This document shows positions 5,544 through 13,378 of a stretch of DNA of 30,902 bases, in pieces. The position numbers were made by a program, and so were the translations under genes. This stretch comes from a virus, in IMG/VR virus record IMGVR_UViG_3300048929_000250, positions 1 through 30,902 of that record. One strand, given 5' to 3'. Within the stretch, counting starts at the first letter, position 1, and each line of letters opens with the position of its first letter. A model generated the notes under the pieces. It made no database searches. It was not told the origin of the DNA and saw only the letters and a list, made by a program, of their open reading frames with translations.

Positions 5544-7792
5544 TGCAGACAAGCCGCTTCACTCCGCAAATTAAAACGCCCGATGCCTGGGCGTTTTCCT
5601 GGAACAAACCACGCCAGGCCGTTTCTGGCCTGGAAAGACCGCTTACCCGTGATGAATACGATCAGGGGCAAGCTGTTTTAATCAGAGTAAAAAACCTCTC
5701 TACCGACCTGCGGGAAATTTTCACAGGCCGTCATGCGCATCTGCTGAAAACCCAGGGCATCCACGCCGCCAATAAATACCTGGTTTATACCCTTGGGCGC
5801 AGCATTCTGCCGCGTGTGGATGCAGTCAATTCAGCGCATGAAATGAATCTTCATGCTTCCATAAAATTCATGTCTGAGGCAGACACCTATCATGGCCTGC
5901 CGAGCATGAGCGACAAACCGCTGCGCCGGTTCGCGCAGGATATCGCCGGACAACTGAAAGAAATCTATGAAGACTATTGCGATCAATTGCTGGAAGAAAA
6001 CGGCGGAGATAATACAGCGCTTTTCTCAGCTTTCACGCAAGGCCACCTATACGGTGAAATCGCCGGAATGGCTCGCGCTTTCAACGTCACGCCGATGTAC
6101 TGGAAGAAATACTGCAAAGGTAAATTAGATGCGGTTTCCGCAATCGCCGGTATGTCACGTTTGGTTAATCCGGATTGGTGGTTAAGTCAGTTGAAAGGCC
6201 AGCGCACCCGCTGGCGTGAGTCTTTGCTGATCGCCATCGGCAAGGTAAACCGCGACTCTTCCCCATATGCCAGTAAGCAGGCTATCCGTGAAGTACGTGC
6301 GCGCCGTCTGTCGAATCTCGATTATCTGAAAAGCTGCGACCTGGAGAACATCGAAACCGGCGAGCGTTTCAGTCTGATCGACAAAGTGATGGCGAGTATT
6401 TCAAACCCTGAAATCCGCCGCATGGAGTTAATGAGCACGATCGCCGGCACCGAAAAATATGCCGCTGCAAATGGCGACGTCGGCATGTTCCTGACCATCA
6501 CCACCCCTTCTAAATATCACCCGACGCGCATGGTGGGTAAGGGCGATAAAAAGCGCGTTCAGCGAAATCACTCCTGGGACAAAGAAGCCTATACCCCGAA
6601 AGATGCTCAGCGTTATCTGTGCGGGATCTGGAGCAAAATGCGCACCGCGTTCAAGGATAGCGGTCTGTCTGTTTACGGGATGCGCGTTGTTGAGCCTCAC
6701 CACGACGCGACACCGCACTGGCACATGATGTTATTCACTAAGCCCGCCATGCGTCAGCGGGTGATCGATATCATGCGCAAATATGCTTTGAAAGAAGATG
6801 GTGACGAACGCGGCGCTGCAAAGAATCGTTTTGACTGCAAGCATATGAACCGTGGCGGTGCGGCTGGCTACATCGCCAAATACATCGCCAAAAATATCGA
6901 CGGTTACGCCCTTGAAGGGGAACGTGATAAAGAAACAGGTGAATTACTTACAGAAGTTGCCGCCGCTGTAACCGCCTGGGCAGCTACCTGGCGTATTCCT
7001 CAGTTTCGCCCTATCGGCCTGCCTACCATGGGTTCATACCGTGAGTGTCGCCGTATCCGCTCCATCAGTCTGTCTGAAACCTTTGACGAAGAAGTGGAAG
7101 CCGTTCGCGCTGCTGCTGATGCCGGTGACTTTATGGCGTACATGTCAGCCCAGGGCGGTGCAAATGTGCCTCGCGACGATCAGACTGTGCGCGTAGCCCG
7201 CCGCGTTGCTGACGAGTTGAATGCCTACGATGAAGAAGTGAAAAAGGTTGTGGGCATTTTTGCGCCTCACCTCGGCGACTCCCGCGTTTATGAAACCCGT
7301 ACAACTCAATGGCGCATCGTTTCTTCCGCCGTTGACGTTGAGGTTTTGACCTTAAAAAGCGCCTCCGGCGCGCCTCGGAGTCCTGTCAATAACTGTGGGT
7401 TAGGTGGAAAGAAACAAGCCACAAATAGGCTCGATAGCAAGGCTGGGAGCGCACCTACAGCGTCTAATTCTGACAACCAGCGAGTTATTGACTGGACAGA
7501 CACAGCCGCCGTGAGGGCGATTGTGGCGCGTATAAGAGAGGAAACACCGAGAGTCAGCAAGGCGCAGCGAAGTTTTGACCCAACAAAGGAGTGCGATGTG
7601 GCCCCATCAGCAAGATTGACGTCTGAAGAACGGGCGCTATTGCCTCAGATTGAACAGGAATTGGTTAAAAACGATATCAAAGCTCAAAGATGGGAGCTGG
7701 AAGCATTAACCCGGGGAGCCAAAATCAGTTTTGGTGATGTTGTGATCCATCATCCCCCTCTTGTGGACTGGCAGGAATTTTATGGCGACTAA
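5543..7792 (+). CDS. A: P2 gpA-type rolling-circle replication endonuclease
   Basis: A 749-aa initiator (P2 A is 761 aa) that nicks one strand at the origin, stays bound to the 5' end and starts rolling-circle replication. The HUH metal motif is H392-W-H394 in TPHWHMMLF, and two catalytic tyrosines sit four residues apart, Y443 and Y447 (YIAKYIAKNIDGY), as in P2 gpA (Y450/Y454). The N-terminal third is the family-specific region. A conserved MGSYRECRRIRSISLS block lies after the tyrosines. The C-terminal 130 residues look less conserved and contain the candidate origin in the DNA. The gene is the last member of the coupled early cluster. Confidence 0.95.
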   Translation: MQTSRFTPQIKTPDAWAFSWNKPRQAVSGLERPLTRDEYDQGQAVLIRVKNLSTDLREIFTGRHAHLLKTQGIHAANKYLVYTLGRSILPRVDAVNSAHEMNLHASIKFMSEADTYHGLPSMSDKPLRRFAQDIAGQLKEIYEDYCDQLLEENGGDNTALFSAFTQGHLYGEIAGMARAFNVTPMYWKKYCKGKLDAVSAIAGMSRLVNPDWWLSQLKGQRTRWRESLLIAIGKVNRDSSPYASKQAIREVRARRLSNLDYLKSCDLENIETGERFSLIDKVMASISNPEIRRMELMSTIAGTEKYAAANGDVGMFLTITTPSKYHPTRMVGKGDKKRVQRNHSWDKEAYTPKDAQRYLCGIWSKMRTAFKDSGLSVYGMRVVEPHHDATPHWHMMLFTKPAMRQRVIDIMRKYALKEDGDERGAAKNRFDCKHMNRGGAAGYIAKYIAKNIDGYALEGERDKETGELLTEVAAAVTAWAATWRIPQFRPIGLPTMGSYRECRRIRSISLSETFDEEVEAVRAAADAGDFMAYMSAQGGANVPRDDQTVRVARRVADELNAYDEEVKKVVGIFAPHLGDSRVYETRTTQWRIVSSAVDVEVLTLKSASGAPRSPVNNCGLGGKKQATNRLDSKAGSAPTASNSDNQRVIDWTDTAAVRAIVARIREETPRVSKAQRSFDPTKECDVAPSARLTSEERALLPQIEQELVKNDIKAQRWELEALTRGAKISFGDVVIHHPPLVDWQEFYGD
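7361..7390 (+). other. ori: Candidate P2-type nick origin inside gene A
   Basis: A short stem CTCCG (7363-7367) / CGGAG (7376-7380) encloses GCGCGCCT and is followed by TCCTGTCAAT. The block CGCCTCGGAGTCCTGTCAA agrees with my memory of the P2 ori cleavage region, which is also located inside gene A. Identification rests on recalled similarity, position and the hairpin. Confidence 0.6.
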
Positions 7793-7875
7793 GACTGTTT
7801 AAACATTCAACTAACCTATTGGTTAAAAAGTAACATTCAGTTTTTATTGGAATTTGTTAAGGAATGGTAATATTA

Positions 7876-7895
7876 TACTGTATAAATAAACAGTG
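7876..7895 (+). promoter_or_regulatory. LexA (SOS) box
   Basis: TACTGTATAAATAAACAGTG has the CTG-N10-CAG core (7878-7880 and 7891-7893) and an AT-rich centre, close to the E. coli consensus. It lies 14 bp before the ATG of the 63-aa gene and overlaps AT-rich promoter-like DNA. LexA binding would repress that gene until DNA damage. Confidence 0.85.
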
Positions 7896-7909
7896 CACTG
7901 GAGTGAGTA

Positions 7910-8101
7910 ATGGAATCCTCGCATGAGCTAAAGATGGCTTTGATAAAAATCCGGCTTATGGCTGACATCGCACAGTCAGGCCAGTGCAGAAATGACGAGT
8001 ACGCACTGGTGATGGAAATGATCTCTGATATGGCCGATAGCGTTCTGGGTGAAGCAGACACACCGTCAGTGCCGCTCCCTGTTTACGACGATGAAGAATA
8101 G
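7910..8101 (+). CDS. LexA-controlled 63-aa protein in the tum position
   Basis: A 63-aa acidic protein with an N-terminal helical part (HELKMALIKIRLMADIAQSG, then YALVMEMISDMADSVLG) and a disordered acidic tail ending DDEE. GGAGTGAG precedes the ATG. It lies directly behind a LexA box, between gene A and cos. In 186 this is the place of the LexA-repressed tum gene, whose product inactivates CI. A short SOS-induced antirepressor is therefore the leading idea, but I cannot recognise homology to Tum or to DinI. Because the CI-like repressor here lacks a visible cleavage site, some such inducer would be needed for SOS induction. Confidence 0.75.
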   Translation: MESSHELKMALIKIRLMADIAQSGQCRNDEYALVMEMISDMADSVLGEADTPSVPLPVYDDEE

Positions 8102-8318
8102 CCAGGAACGCGGGCGATCTCTCTTTGATAGCTCTGCATGCAGTGAGTGCATGATTTTGCATTGTGATCGCCCTGCTCTTTTCTCCCCGCGACACCAGTG
8201 CTGGCATGGATCACAGTGGATCACGCAACTGCATCAAAAGCGACCCATAAAGCGGGCAGGCGTGGCGGGGATAGCATTGCGCGCGGTATTTAATTTAAAT
8301 AAAAACCTTGTTGTTTAA
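8091..8318 (+). CDS. Doubtful 75-aa ORF spanning the cos region
   Basis: An ORF in another frame, starting 11 bp before the stop of the 63-aa gene and running through the cohesive-end site. It encodes several Cys and His residues (SSACSECMILHCD, HQCWH) and ends in NLNKNLVV. There is no ribosome-binding site before ATG 8091. The DNA here is likely to be conserved because it is the cos/terminase recognition region, so an open frame could be incidental. I list it because such an ORF may be annotated in related phages. Confidence 0.25.
   Translation: MKNSQERGRSLFDSSACSECMILHCDRPALFSPRHQCWHGSQWITQLHQKRPIKRAGVAGIALRAVFNLNKNLVV
8259..8277. other. cos: cos: 19-nt cohesive-end sequence
   Basis: GGCGTGGCGGGGATAGCAT closely matches the 19-base cohesive ends of P2 (GGCGAGGCGGGGAAAGCAC) and 186 (GGCGTGGCGGGGAAAGCAT) as I remember them, with one difference from 186. 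Terminase P/M would cut here. The preceding 100 bp contain repeated TGCAT motifs (about 8136-8162) and a GATCAC repeat (8208-8223), which may be part of the terminase recognition region. Confidence 0.85.
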
Positions 8319-8430
8319 CGGCACAACGTAGATTTCTGGTTGATAGATGACTATTTGTGCTTTAATGAAGCTAAATCAGAACTATCATCACTAAACACTG
8401 TCTTCTGAATACAGAGAAGTACTATAGTAG

Positions 8431-8448
8431 TAACCTTATTCAAGGTTA
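8431..8448. repeat. 7-bp perfect inverted repeat, possible operator
   Basis: TAACCTT (8431-8437) and AAGGTTA (8442-8448) are separated by ATTC. A further copy of AAGGTTA follows at 8459-8465. The position upstream of the candidate promoter suggests a regulatory dyad. No U-tract follows, so it is not an obvious terminator. Confidence 0.4.
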
Positions 8449-8488
8449 TGCCGATAGAAGGTTACACAGCAATTTTCTTACTAGATTC

Positions 8489-8517
8489 TTGAGCTCTGTT
8501 ACTACAAACGTTATTTT
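8489..8517 (+). promoter_or_regulatory. Candidate promoter of the cargo operon
   Basis: TTGAGC (8489-8494), a 17-nt spacer and TATTTT (8512-8517) form a reasonable sigma-70 promoter about 70 bp before the first cargo gene. Other AT-rich hexamers nearby are possible. Confidence 0.45.
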
Positions 8518-8586
8518 TTATGAAAAAATTTATTTTGAAGTTGAAGCATACCGATGCAAAGGAATCTTAGTCAGTTAAGGAACTCT

Positions 8587-9393
8587 ATGTCTAAAGTCAC
8601 ACCATGTAACGACAATAATGCGATAAAAAATGTTGCCTACGCTTTCGAATTCGCCAATCCTTTACCATTTTCAATAGTTCAAGAAATCATTGAAATGTAT
8701 AGGAAAGATCCAGAATTATCAAAAGCACTACCGCGCATGCAACCCATTGAAGCGCTAACGTTTGAGTTTGGTGCTGCAGGTAATCATTCGCAATCGCCAA
8801 GCTCTGTAGGCGTTATTTTTGATCGTTTGCTACCTAATGGTGATCAAGCTTGGGCTTTAGTTATAAAATCTGATGCTTTGATAGTAAGTTGTGCAACCTA
8901 TACGAACTGGACTGAAATATTCAGCACAGTAAAAAACTATATTAAAAAAATAGCTAATTTCTTGAATGAGCAGCAGTTAAAAGCTATTGCACTAGAGTTT
9001 TATGATGAATTTAATGTAGAAAGTTTAGCGGATCCAGAATGGATAAATGAGTTATTCAACAATTCGTCTAAATATTTATCTGCAAATGCTCTTCAACAAA
9101 CTGGATCATGGCATTTACATCAAGGCTATTGGAAGATAATTCCATACAAAGATAAGCATTACATCTCTCTAAATAATATAGATTTAAGCTGCCTGGAAGA
9201 AGGAGTTAAGAACATTGCAAGAATACGCCACCTTCAAAAATCTACAGGGTTTGAATTTGGTAATTTAAACTCGATGATTGAAAGCGGTTTTTTTGAAGAC
9301 CTATTTTCTATTAGTCATGATTCGAATCTTGGGCTGATGCGGGATTTAATTTCTCATTCAATGCTTGCTAAAATAAAGCTGGAGGTAGAGTAA
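8587..9393 (+). CDS. TIGR04255-like protein, cargo operon gene 1
   Basis: A 268-aa soluble protein resembling the sporadically distributed TIGR04255 family (about 250-280 aa, no established activity that I know). The family-like signs are an N-terminal AFEFANPLPFSIVQEII, then WALVIKSDALIVSCATYTNW, a long helix of about 20 residues, and an LKAIALEFYDEF stretch. ATG 8587 is chosen over the in-frame ATG 8554 because AAGGA lies 6 nt before it. The stop overlaps the next ATG (TAATG). The codon composition is AT-rich, unlike the late genes. Members of this family are scattered between strains and often sit on mobile DNA, which suits a cargo role. A part in phage defence is inference from the location. 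Confidence 0.78.
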   Translation: MSKVTPCNDNNAIKNVAYAFEFANPLPFSIVQEIIEMYRKDPELSKALPRMQPIEALTFEFGAAGNHSQSPSSVGVIFDRLLPNGDQAWALVIKSDALIVSCATYTNWTEIFSTVKNYIKKIANFLNEQQLKAIALEFYDEFNVESLADPEWINELFNNSSKYLSANALQQTGSWHLHQGYWKIIPYKDKHYISLNNIDLSCLEEGVKNIARIRHLQKSTGFEFGNLNSMIESGFFEDLFSISHDSNLGLMRDLISHSMLAKIKLEVE

Positions 9394-9962
9394 TGAATAC
9401 AATGATGAATACAAACGTTACCACTGCTCCGTTATTTGCAGCCTTTGCGTTATCATTTGCGGTTCCGACAGCCAATGCACAATATACAAAGGAAGTGTAT
9501 ATCCCATCTAGAGCTTATGAGAGACCAGGTGGGGAAAGGAAGTCCATGTTAACAATAAATTCAGGACGTCAGTTGAATACTTTATTTAACAAAATATCTA
9601 AGGAAATCAATAGCTATAGTTCTTTACGGGAAGACTGGGATGGCTATGGTGGAACTGCTCCAACAAATGATGTCATCGCATTAAGCCTTAACTTTTTATC
9701 AATAATTAATTCTAATCATTTACCATTACCTAAGCCAATGGTATCTGGTGACGGAGCGGTGAGTTTATATTGGGAAGATAAAGAAGCTTCTATATATGTT
9801 GAAGTTGCTTTTGATGAAAGCAACTCTTACTCATACATTATTAAAAATTCCGAGGATATGGCTGGTGAAGACGATATAGATCTTTCAGTACTCGGTATAA
9901 AGGGTTGTATCTTGGATACAATTAGAAGCATCCCTAATTCTAGAACTCTAATATTGGCGTAG
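9393..9962 (+). CDS. WDGYG-motif protein, cargo operon gene 2
   Basis: A 189-aa protein coupled to gene 1 by a one-base overlap, with GGAGG 7 nt upstream of the ATG. The core (about 70-160) has a pattern I associate with a widespread uncharacterised family: LREDWDGYGGTAPTND, a helix ending in FLSIIN, then LPLPKPMVSGDGAVSLYWED and a beta-rich stretch. The N-terminus contains a hydrophobic segment (about 11-31) ending AVPTANAQ, which looks like a Sec signal with an AxA-Q cleavage site. There is no Lys or Arg before it, so export is uncertain. The function is unknown, and the fixed operon position suggests a partner of its neighbours. Confidence 0.78.
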   Translation: MNTMMNTNVTTAPLFAAFALSFAVPTANAQYTKEVYIPSRAYERPGGERKSMLTINSGRQLNTLFNKISKEINSYSSLREDWDGYGGTAPTNDVIALSLNFLSIINSNHLPLPKPMVSGDGAVSLYWEDKEASIYVEVAFDESNSYSYIIKNSEDMAGEDDIDLSVLGIKGCILDTIRSIPNSRTLILA

Positions 9963-9966
9963 GTTT

Positions 9967-10554
9967 ATGGAAGAACTAAAGTTAGTATTTATTGATGACG
10001 AAAAATCTGCAGAAAAATGCAAACTACTAGCAGCTAATCATACCGACGCGGTCCATTTAGAGGGTTTTTCCGTAAGCGAGCATTCGCCTTCTATAGTTGC
10101 TAATGATGAAACTGTAGCCAGACAAATTTTTTCTCCATTACATTACGACGATTCACTGGATGAGATTAAAGCATCGGCTTTTACTGATGTTAATAACAAA
10201 GGTCTCTCAGTCAATAGGCTTCGGTTAGTAGAAGAACGAGCTATACACGAACAGGGTCAAAGCAAAGAACTTGCTGACAATACTAGGCTTGAATTACTAG
10301 ATGTCGATAACATAAATCGCCGAAAATATCTTGGCTTTACTAAAGCAAATGTTCAGGATATTAGAGCCGATTTGGAAAATGAGAAGCGTGTATTTGCAAT
10401 ATATGATAGCGCTCTTTTAACGACTCCTTCTCATGCTGATATTTGCCTTATAAAACAAGATGTTGTAGATGGCCTTTCCAAAAAATCCGCAAATATGTTT
10501 CGTCGTAAAAGACTTCAGGAAATGTTTGGAAAGCTTCAAGTAGGTATTAATTAA
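9967..10554 (+). CDS. VARQIFSPLH-motif protein, cargo operon gene 3
   Basis: A 195-aa soluble, charged protein starting 4 bp after gene 2. The most conserved-looking part is residues 48-82: ETVARQIFSPLHYD followed by SAFTDVNNKGLSVNRLRL. I associate this motif with uncharacterised proteins encoded beside WDGYG-type genes, which would make genes 2 and 3 a recurrent pair. No membrane segment or known catalytic motif is visible. The C-terminus is basic (KKSANMFRRKRLQEMFGKLQ). Its last 8 bp overlap the convergent portal gene at TTAATTAA. Function unknown. Confidence 0.78.
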   Translation: MEELKLVFIDDEKSAEKCKLLAANHTDAVHLEGFSVSEHSPSIVANDETVARQIFSPLHYDDSLDEIKASAFTDVNNKGLSVNRLRLVEERAIHEQGQSKELADNTRLELLDVDNINRRKYLGFTKANVQDIRADLENEKRVFAIYDSALLTTPSHADICLIKQDVVDGLSKKSANMFRRKRLQEMFGKLQVGIN

Positions 10555-11569
10555 TCCCCAGGTTGTATTTGTCAAACTCAATTATTAGGATACCGAAATA
10601 TCCATTTACTTCCTTCATTCTCTCTTGCAGCGGCGTCAGCTCGTTCCTAACAAACACTTGCGACGCCTTCTCCACATCCCCGAATCCTCCCGCGTTATCA
10701 GGAATAATTCCCATCATCTGGGGCGGTACACGGTGTGCGCTTAACAGGTCATCACGGCTGGATTTTTTGATATTGAAGAAATCATCCTTGGTGGCGACTT
10801 CACTCAGCGGCAGAATCTGAATGCCGTCCTTCTTGCCGTTGGGCGCGTACATGAACAGGTTGCGGAAGTTTCCCAGGCCTTTGGTGTCCCGCATCGCCTT
10901 TCGCATTGAGTCAATATCACTGCTGCTCTGCGCTGCGTCGGTCATATACAGGATGTAACCCGCGTGCGCGCCGTTCTGGTAGTACTTCCGGCGGAACAAC
11001 GTCGCGGCTTCGTTTAGCCAGGCAGAGTTAAGCGCGCTCAGGTATTCCGGCAGGCCATAAATTTCCTGGTTAATGTCTGGTTCGATCAGGTGGAAGATGC
11101 TGCCTGCGGCGAACTGGTGAGGTTCTTTCCACCCTTGCACAAACCAGTACTCCCCCTCTTCAACTCCGCGACGAACATACTTAGCTGGCACGGTCTCAAA
11201 GCGCAGCGGTTCGCCGAGCTGGTTGCGGATAAGTTCCAGATACGCATTCCCGAATACCAGATAGTCCAGCGCAAATTTGCTGAACTCCTGCTGGCTCAGC
11301 AATGGATGCGGGATAAACGTCGAGGCGAGGATATTGCGCTTCACGTAAATCGGCGAGCTGTGGTGAACGGCGGCGCGAAGGCTGCGGGCAAGGCCATCGA
11401 AACTGACCGGAGGCTCATACCAGCGACCGTTGCCGGTGCACTCGATGTAATCCAGAATCTCGCGACGGTCTAACACCGGCGTCGGATCACCGAAGCTAAA
11501 CATCTCTGCACCCTGCTGGTTTTCTGCGGTGGTGGTTTGTGTGGCTTTACGATATTTGCGCTTGCTCAT
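10547..11569 (-). CDS. Q: Portal protein (P2 gpQ)
   Basis: A 340-aa portal subunit (P2 gpQ 344 aa) forming the dodecameric ring through which DNA enters the capsid. Recognisable parts are the start MSKRKYRKATQ, the FSFGDPTPVLDRREILDYIE region, and the DDLLSAHRVPPQMMGIIPDN block near the C-terminus, which is typical of phage portals. The gene begins directly next to the stop of P, in the leftward P-Q late unit. The last codons overlap the convergent cargo gene and no terminator is visible between them. The coding sequence is GC-rich except at the very 3' end. Confidence 0.95.
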   Translation of the reverse strand: MSKRKYRKATQTTTAENQQGAEMFSFGDPTPVLDRREILDYIECTGNGRWYEPPVSFDGLARSLRAAVHHSSPIYVKRNILASTFIPHPLLSQQEFSKFALDYLVFGNAYLELIRNQLGEPLRFETVPAKYVRRGVEEGEYWFVQGWKEPHQFAAGSIFHLIEPDINQEIYGLPEYLSALNSAWLNEAATLFRRKYYQNGAHAGYILYMTDAAQSSSDIDSMRKAMRDTKGLGNFRNLFMYAPNGKKDGIQILPLSEVATKDDFFNIKKSSRDDLLSAHRVPPQMMGIIPDNAGGFGDVEKASQVFVRNELTPLQERMKEVNGYFGILIIEFDKYNLGIN

Positions 11570-13333
11570 TTAGTAGAACTCCAGAATGTTCGGGCTTTGT
11601 CCGCCATTGGCGGCGGTCAGCGGTTCATTTAACAGGGCGTGCATGATTGCCCACGCGACGTCGGCGTGGCTGGCCTCTTCACTGCGGCTGGCTTCGTAGG
11701 TTGAACGGTTGCCGCTGGCGGTCATTGTTTTGCGAATTGCCATAAACGACGCGGTAATATCGGTATGGCCGGTATCGTACTCGAGACGGCCGGAGCTGAT
11801 GGTGTCTTTTGCTTTGAGTACCAGTGCGGTTTTTACCTCGGGGCTGTAGCGGATCTCCCGCGCGGCAGGAAAGAACTGCTGAACAAGCTGGAATACCCCC
11901 TGCCCGATGCCAGTCGCATCGATGCCGATGTACTCCACGGCATAACGATTGGTGAGTTCCTCGATACTTCTGGCCTGCGCGGCAAAGTCCATGCCTTTCC
12001 ACTGGTGACGCTCGAGCACGCGGAACTTGCCGCCGGAAACCACCGGCGGAGCAATTACCGCGCAGCCTGCGCTATCGCCGGTATGCGACGGGTCATAGCC
12101 AATCCACACGGGACGATAGGCAAATGGCCGTTTTAGATAGGGATCGAAGTCTTCCCACTCATCCAGGCTGTCCACCATGCAGCCCTGCAACTCGGCGAAC
12201 GGGAACACCGATGCCTGATCGTCCACGAACTCGCACATCAGCAAGTTTTCATATTCGGCGGGGCTGTATTCCAGTTGCAGCTGTTCAAGGTCGAACAGAT
12301 TGCAGCCGCCTGACAGTGCGTCTTCCACCGTCACAATCTGCCGCCACTGGCCGTCATCGCACAGCACGCCTTTTGACAAGTGCGCATGCGTCAGATCCAG
12401 GTCAATTCTGTCGGCTTTATTGCGACGGCCTTTGTTGAACAGTTCACCCGACCAGAACGGATAGGCGCTGTGTGCCAGACTTGATGGTGTGGAGAAGTAG
12501 GTGCTTCGCCATTTTTTATGTAGCGACATACCGGAAGCCACTTTGCGCAGCTCCTGAAATTTAGGGATCCAGAAATACTCGTCCAGGTATAAATTGCCGG
12601 TATAGCTCTGCGCGGTGCGGACGTTGGTACCGAGGAAAATCAGCCGTGCGCCGTTCGGCAGTACAATCGGATCGCCTTTTAAATCGACGTCCACCTGTTT
12701 CGCAAAGTCGATGATGTAGTTCTTAAATACATGCGCCTGTGCCTTACTGGCCGACAGGAAAATCTGATTACGACCGGTGGTCAGCGCATCAATCAAAGCT
12801 TCCCGGGCAAAGTAGAAGGTTGCACCAATCTGGCGGGACTTCAGGATATTGCGGATACGGTGCTGTAATCCGGCCTGATGCCATCCGCGCTGATACTCGA
12901 ACGATGTCTCGATAAAAATATCGCCGAGCTTTTCGATGGCTTCATCACTGAAAACATTCTTATCGGGTGCCTTTCGTTCGCCCTTGTTACGGTTAGCGAC
13001 GTTCGGGTTTAAATCAGCCTCGCTGCCGGTATGGTTGTAACGGTTTACCCGTGCCAGGCGTTCAATCTGTCGGCCTAACAGGTCGATCTCTTTGTAGTCC
13101 TTCCCCTCTTTTACATCTTTCATGACGAGTTGAATCAGCCGCGCTTCCATGCTGGTTTCCACGCGAGAAATGGGCGCAATGGCCTCCCACTGATCGCGAG
13201 TTTTCCAGCTCTGCACAGTCGGCGTTTTTTGGCTCAGCATCTCCCCGATTTGCCGCACAGAAAAACCCTGCCAGTAAAGCAGTGCCGCCTGTCGGCGCGG
13301 GTCGCTGATGATGGTGGAGTTTGAAATATTCAT
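11570..13333 (-). CDS. P: Terminase large subunit, ATPase (P2 gpP)
   Basis: A 587-aa packaging motor and nuclease (P2 gpP 590 aa). The N-terminus has a small HTH-like domain (about 12-50; RRQAALLYWQGFSVRQIGEM). The ATPase part has a divergent Walker A around 165-180 (KSRQIGATFYFAREA) and a Walker B around 245-255 (LYLDEYFW). The C-terminal nuclease fold shows the acidic residues in IGYDPSHTGDSAG, YIGIDATGIGQG and SHADVAWAIMHAL. It cuts at cos with gpM and docks on portal gpQ. Transcription is leftward from a late promoter in the P-O intergenic region. The ATG is at 13333. Confidence 0.95.
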   Translation of the reverse strand: MNISNSTIISDPRRQAALLYWQGFSVRQIGEMLSQKTPTVQSWKTRDQWEAIAPISRVETSMEARLIQLVMKDVKEGKDYKEIDLLGRQIERLARVNRYNHTGSEADLNPNVANRNKGERKAPDKNVFSDEAIEKLGDIFIETSFEYQRGWHQAGLQHRIRNILKSRQIGATFYFAREALIDALTTGRNQIFLSASKAQAHVFKNYIIDFAKQVDVDLKGDPIVLPNGARLIFLGTNVRTAQSYTGNLYLDEYFWIPKFQELRKVASGMSLHKKWRSTYFSTPSSLAHSAYPFWSGELFNKGRRNKADRIDLDLTHAHLSKGVLCDDGQWRQIVTVEDALSGGCNLFDLEQLQLEYSPAEYENLLMCEFVDDQASVFPFAELQGCMVDSLDEWEDFDPYLKRPFAYRPVWIGYDPSHTGDSAGCAVIAPPVVSGGKFRVLERHQWKGMDFAAQARSIEELTNRYAVEYIGIDATGIGQGVFQLVQQFFPAAREIRYSPEVKTALVLKAKDTISSGRLEYDTGHTDITASFMAIRKTMTASGNRSTYEASRSEEASHADVAWAIMHALLNEPLTAANGGQSPNILEFY

Positions 13334-13378
13334 GCCGCCACGTTACCGACCAGACAGCCGTTTTTCGCGCTGCCCACG

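Larger units (their letters stand above)
8319..8586. other. AT-rich leader of the cargo operon
   Basis: About 270 bp without a credible gene. Base composition drops sharply relative to the cos region, marking the left border of the cargo insertion. It holds a perfect inverted repeat and a candidate promoter (separate entries) in front of the three-gene operon. Confidence 0.6.

Noticed and set aside
7812-7825. TAACC-TATT-GGTTA hairpin after gene A as a terminator
   Set aside because: The stem is only 5 bp and is followed by A residues rather than U on the plus strand, so termination is not supported.
8120-8230. CRISPR-like or other repeat array from repeated TGCAT and GATCAC words near cos
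   Set aside because: The words are short and irregular, with no constant repeat or spacer length. They are better seen as part of the terminase recognition region.
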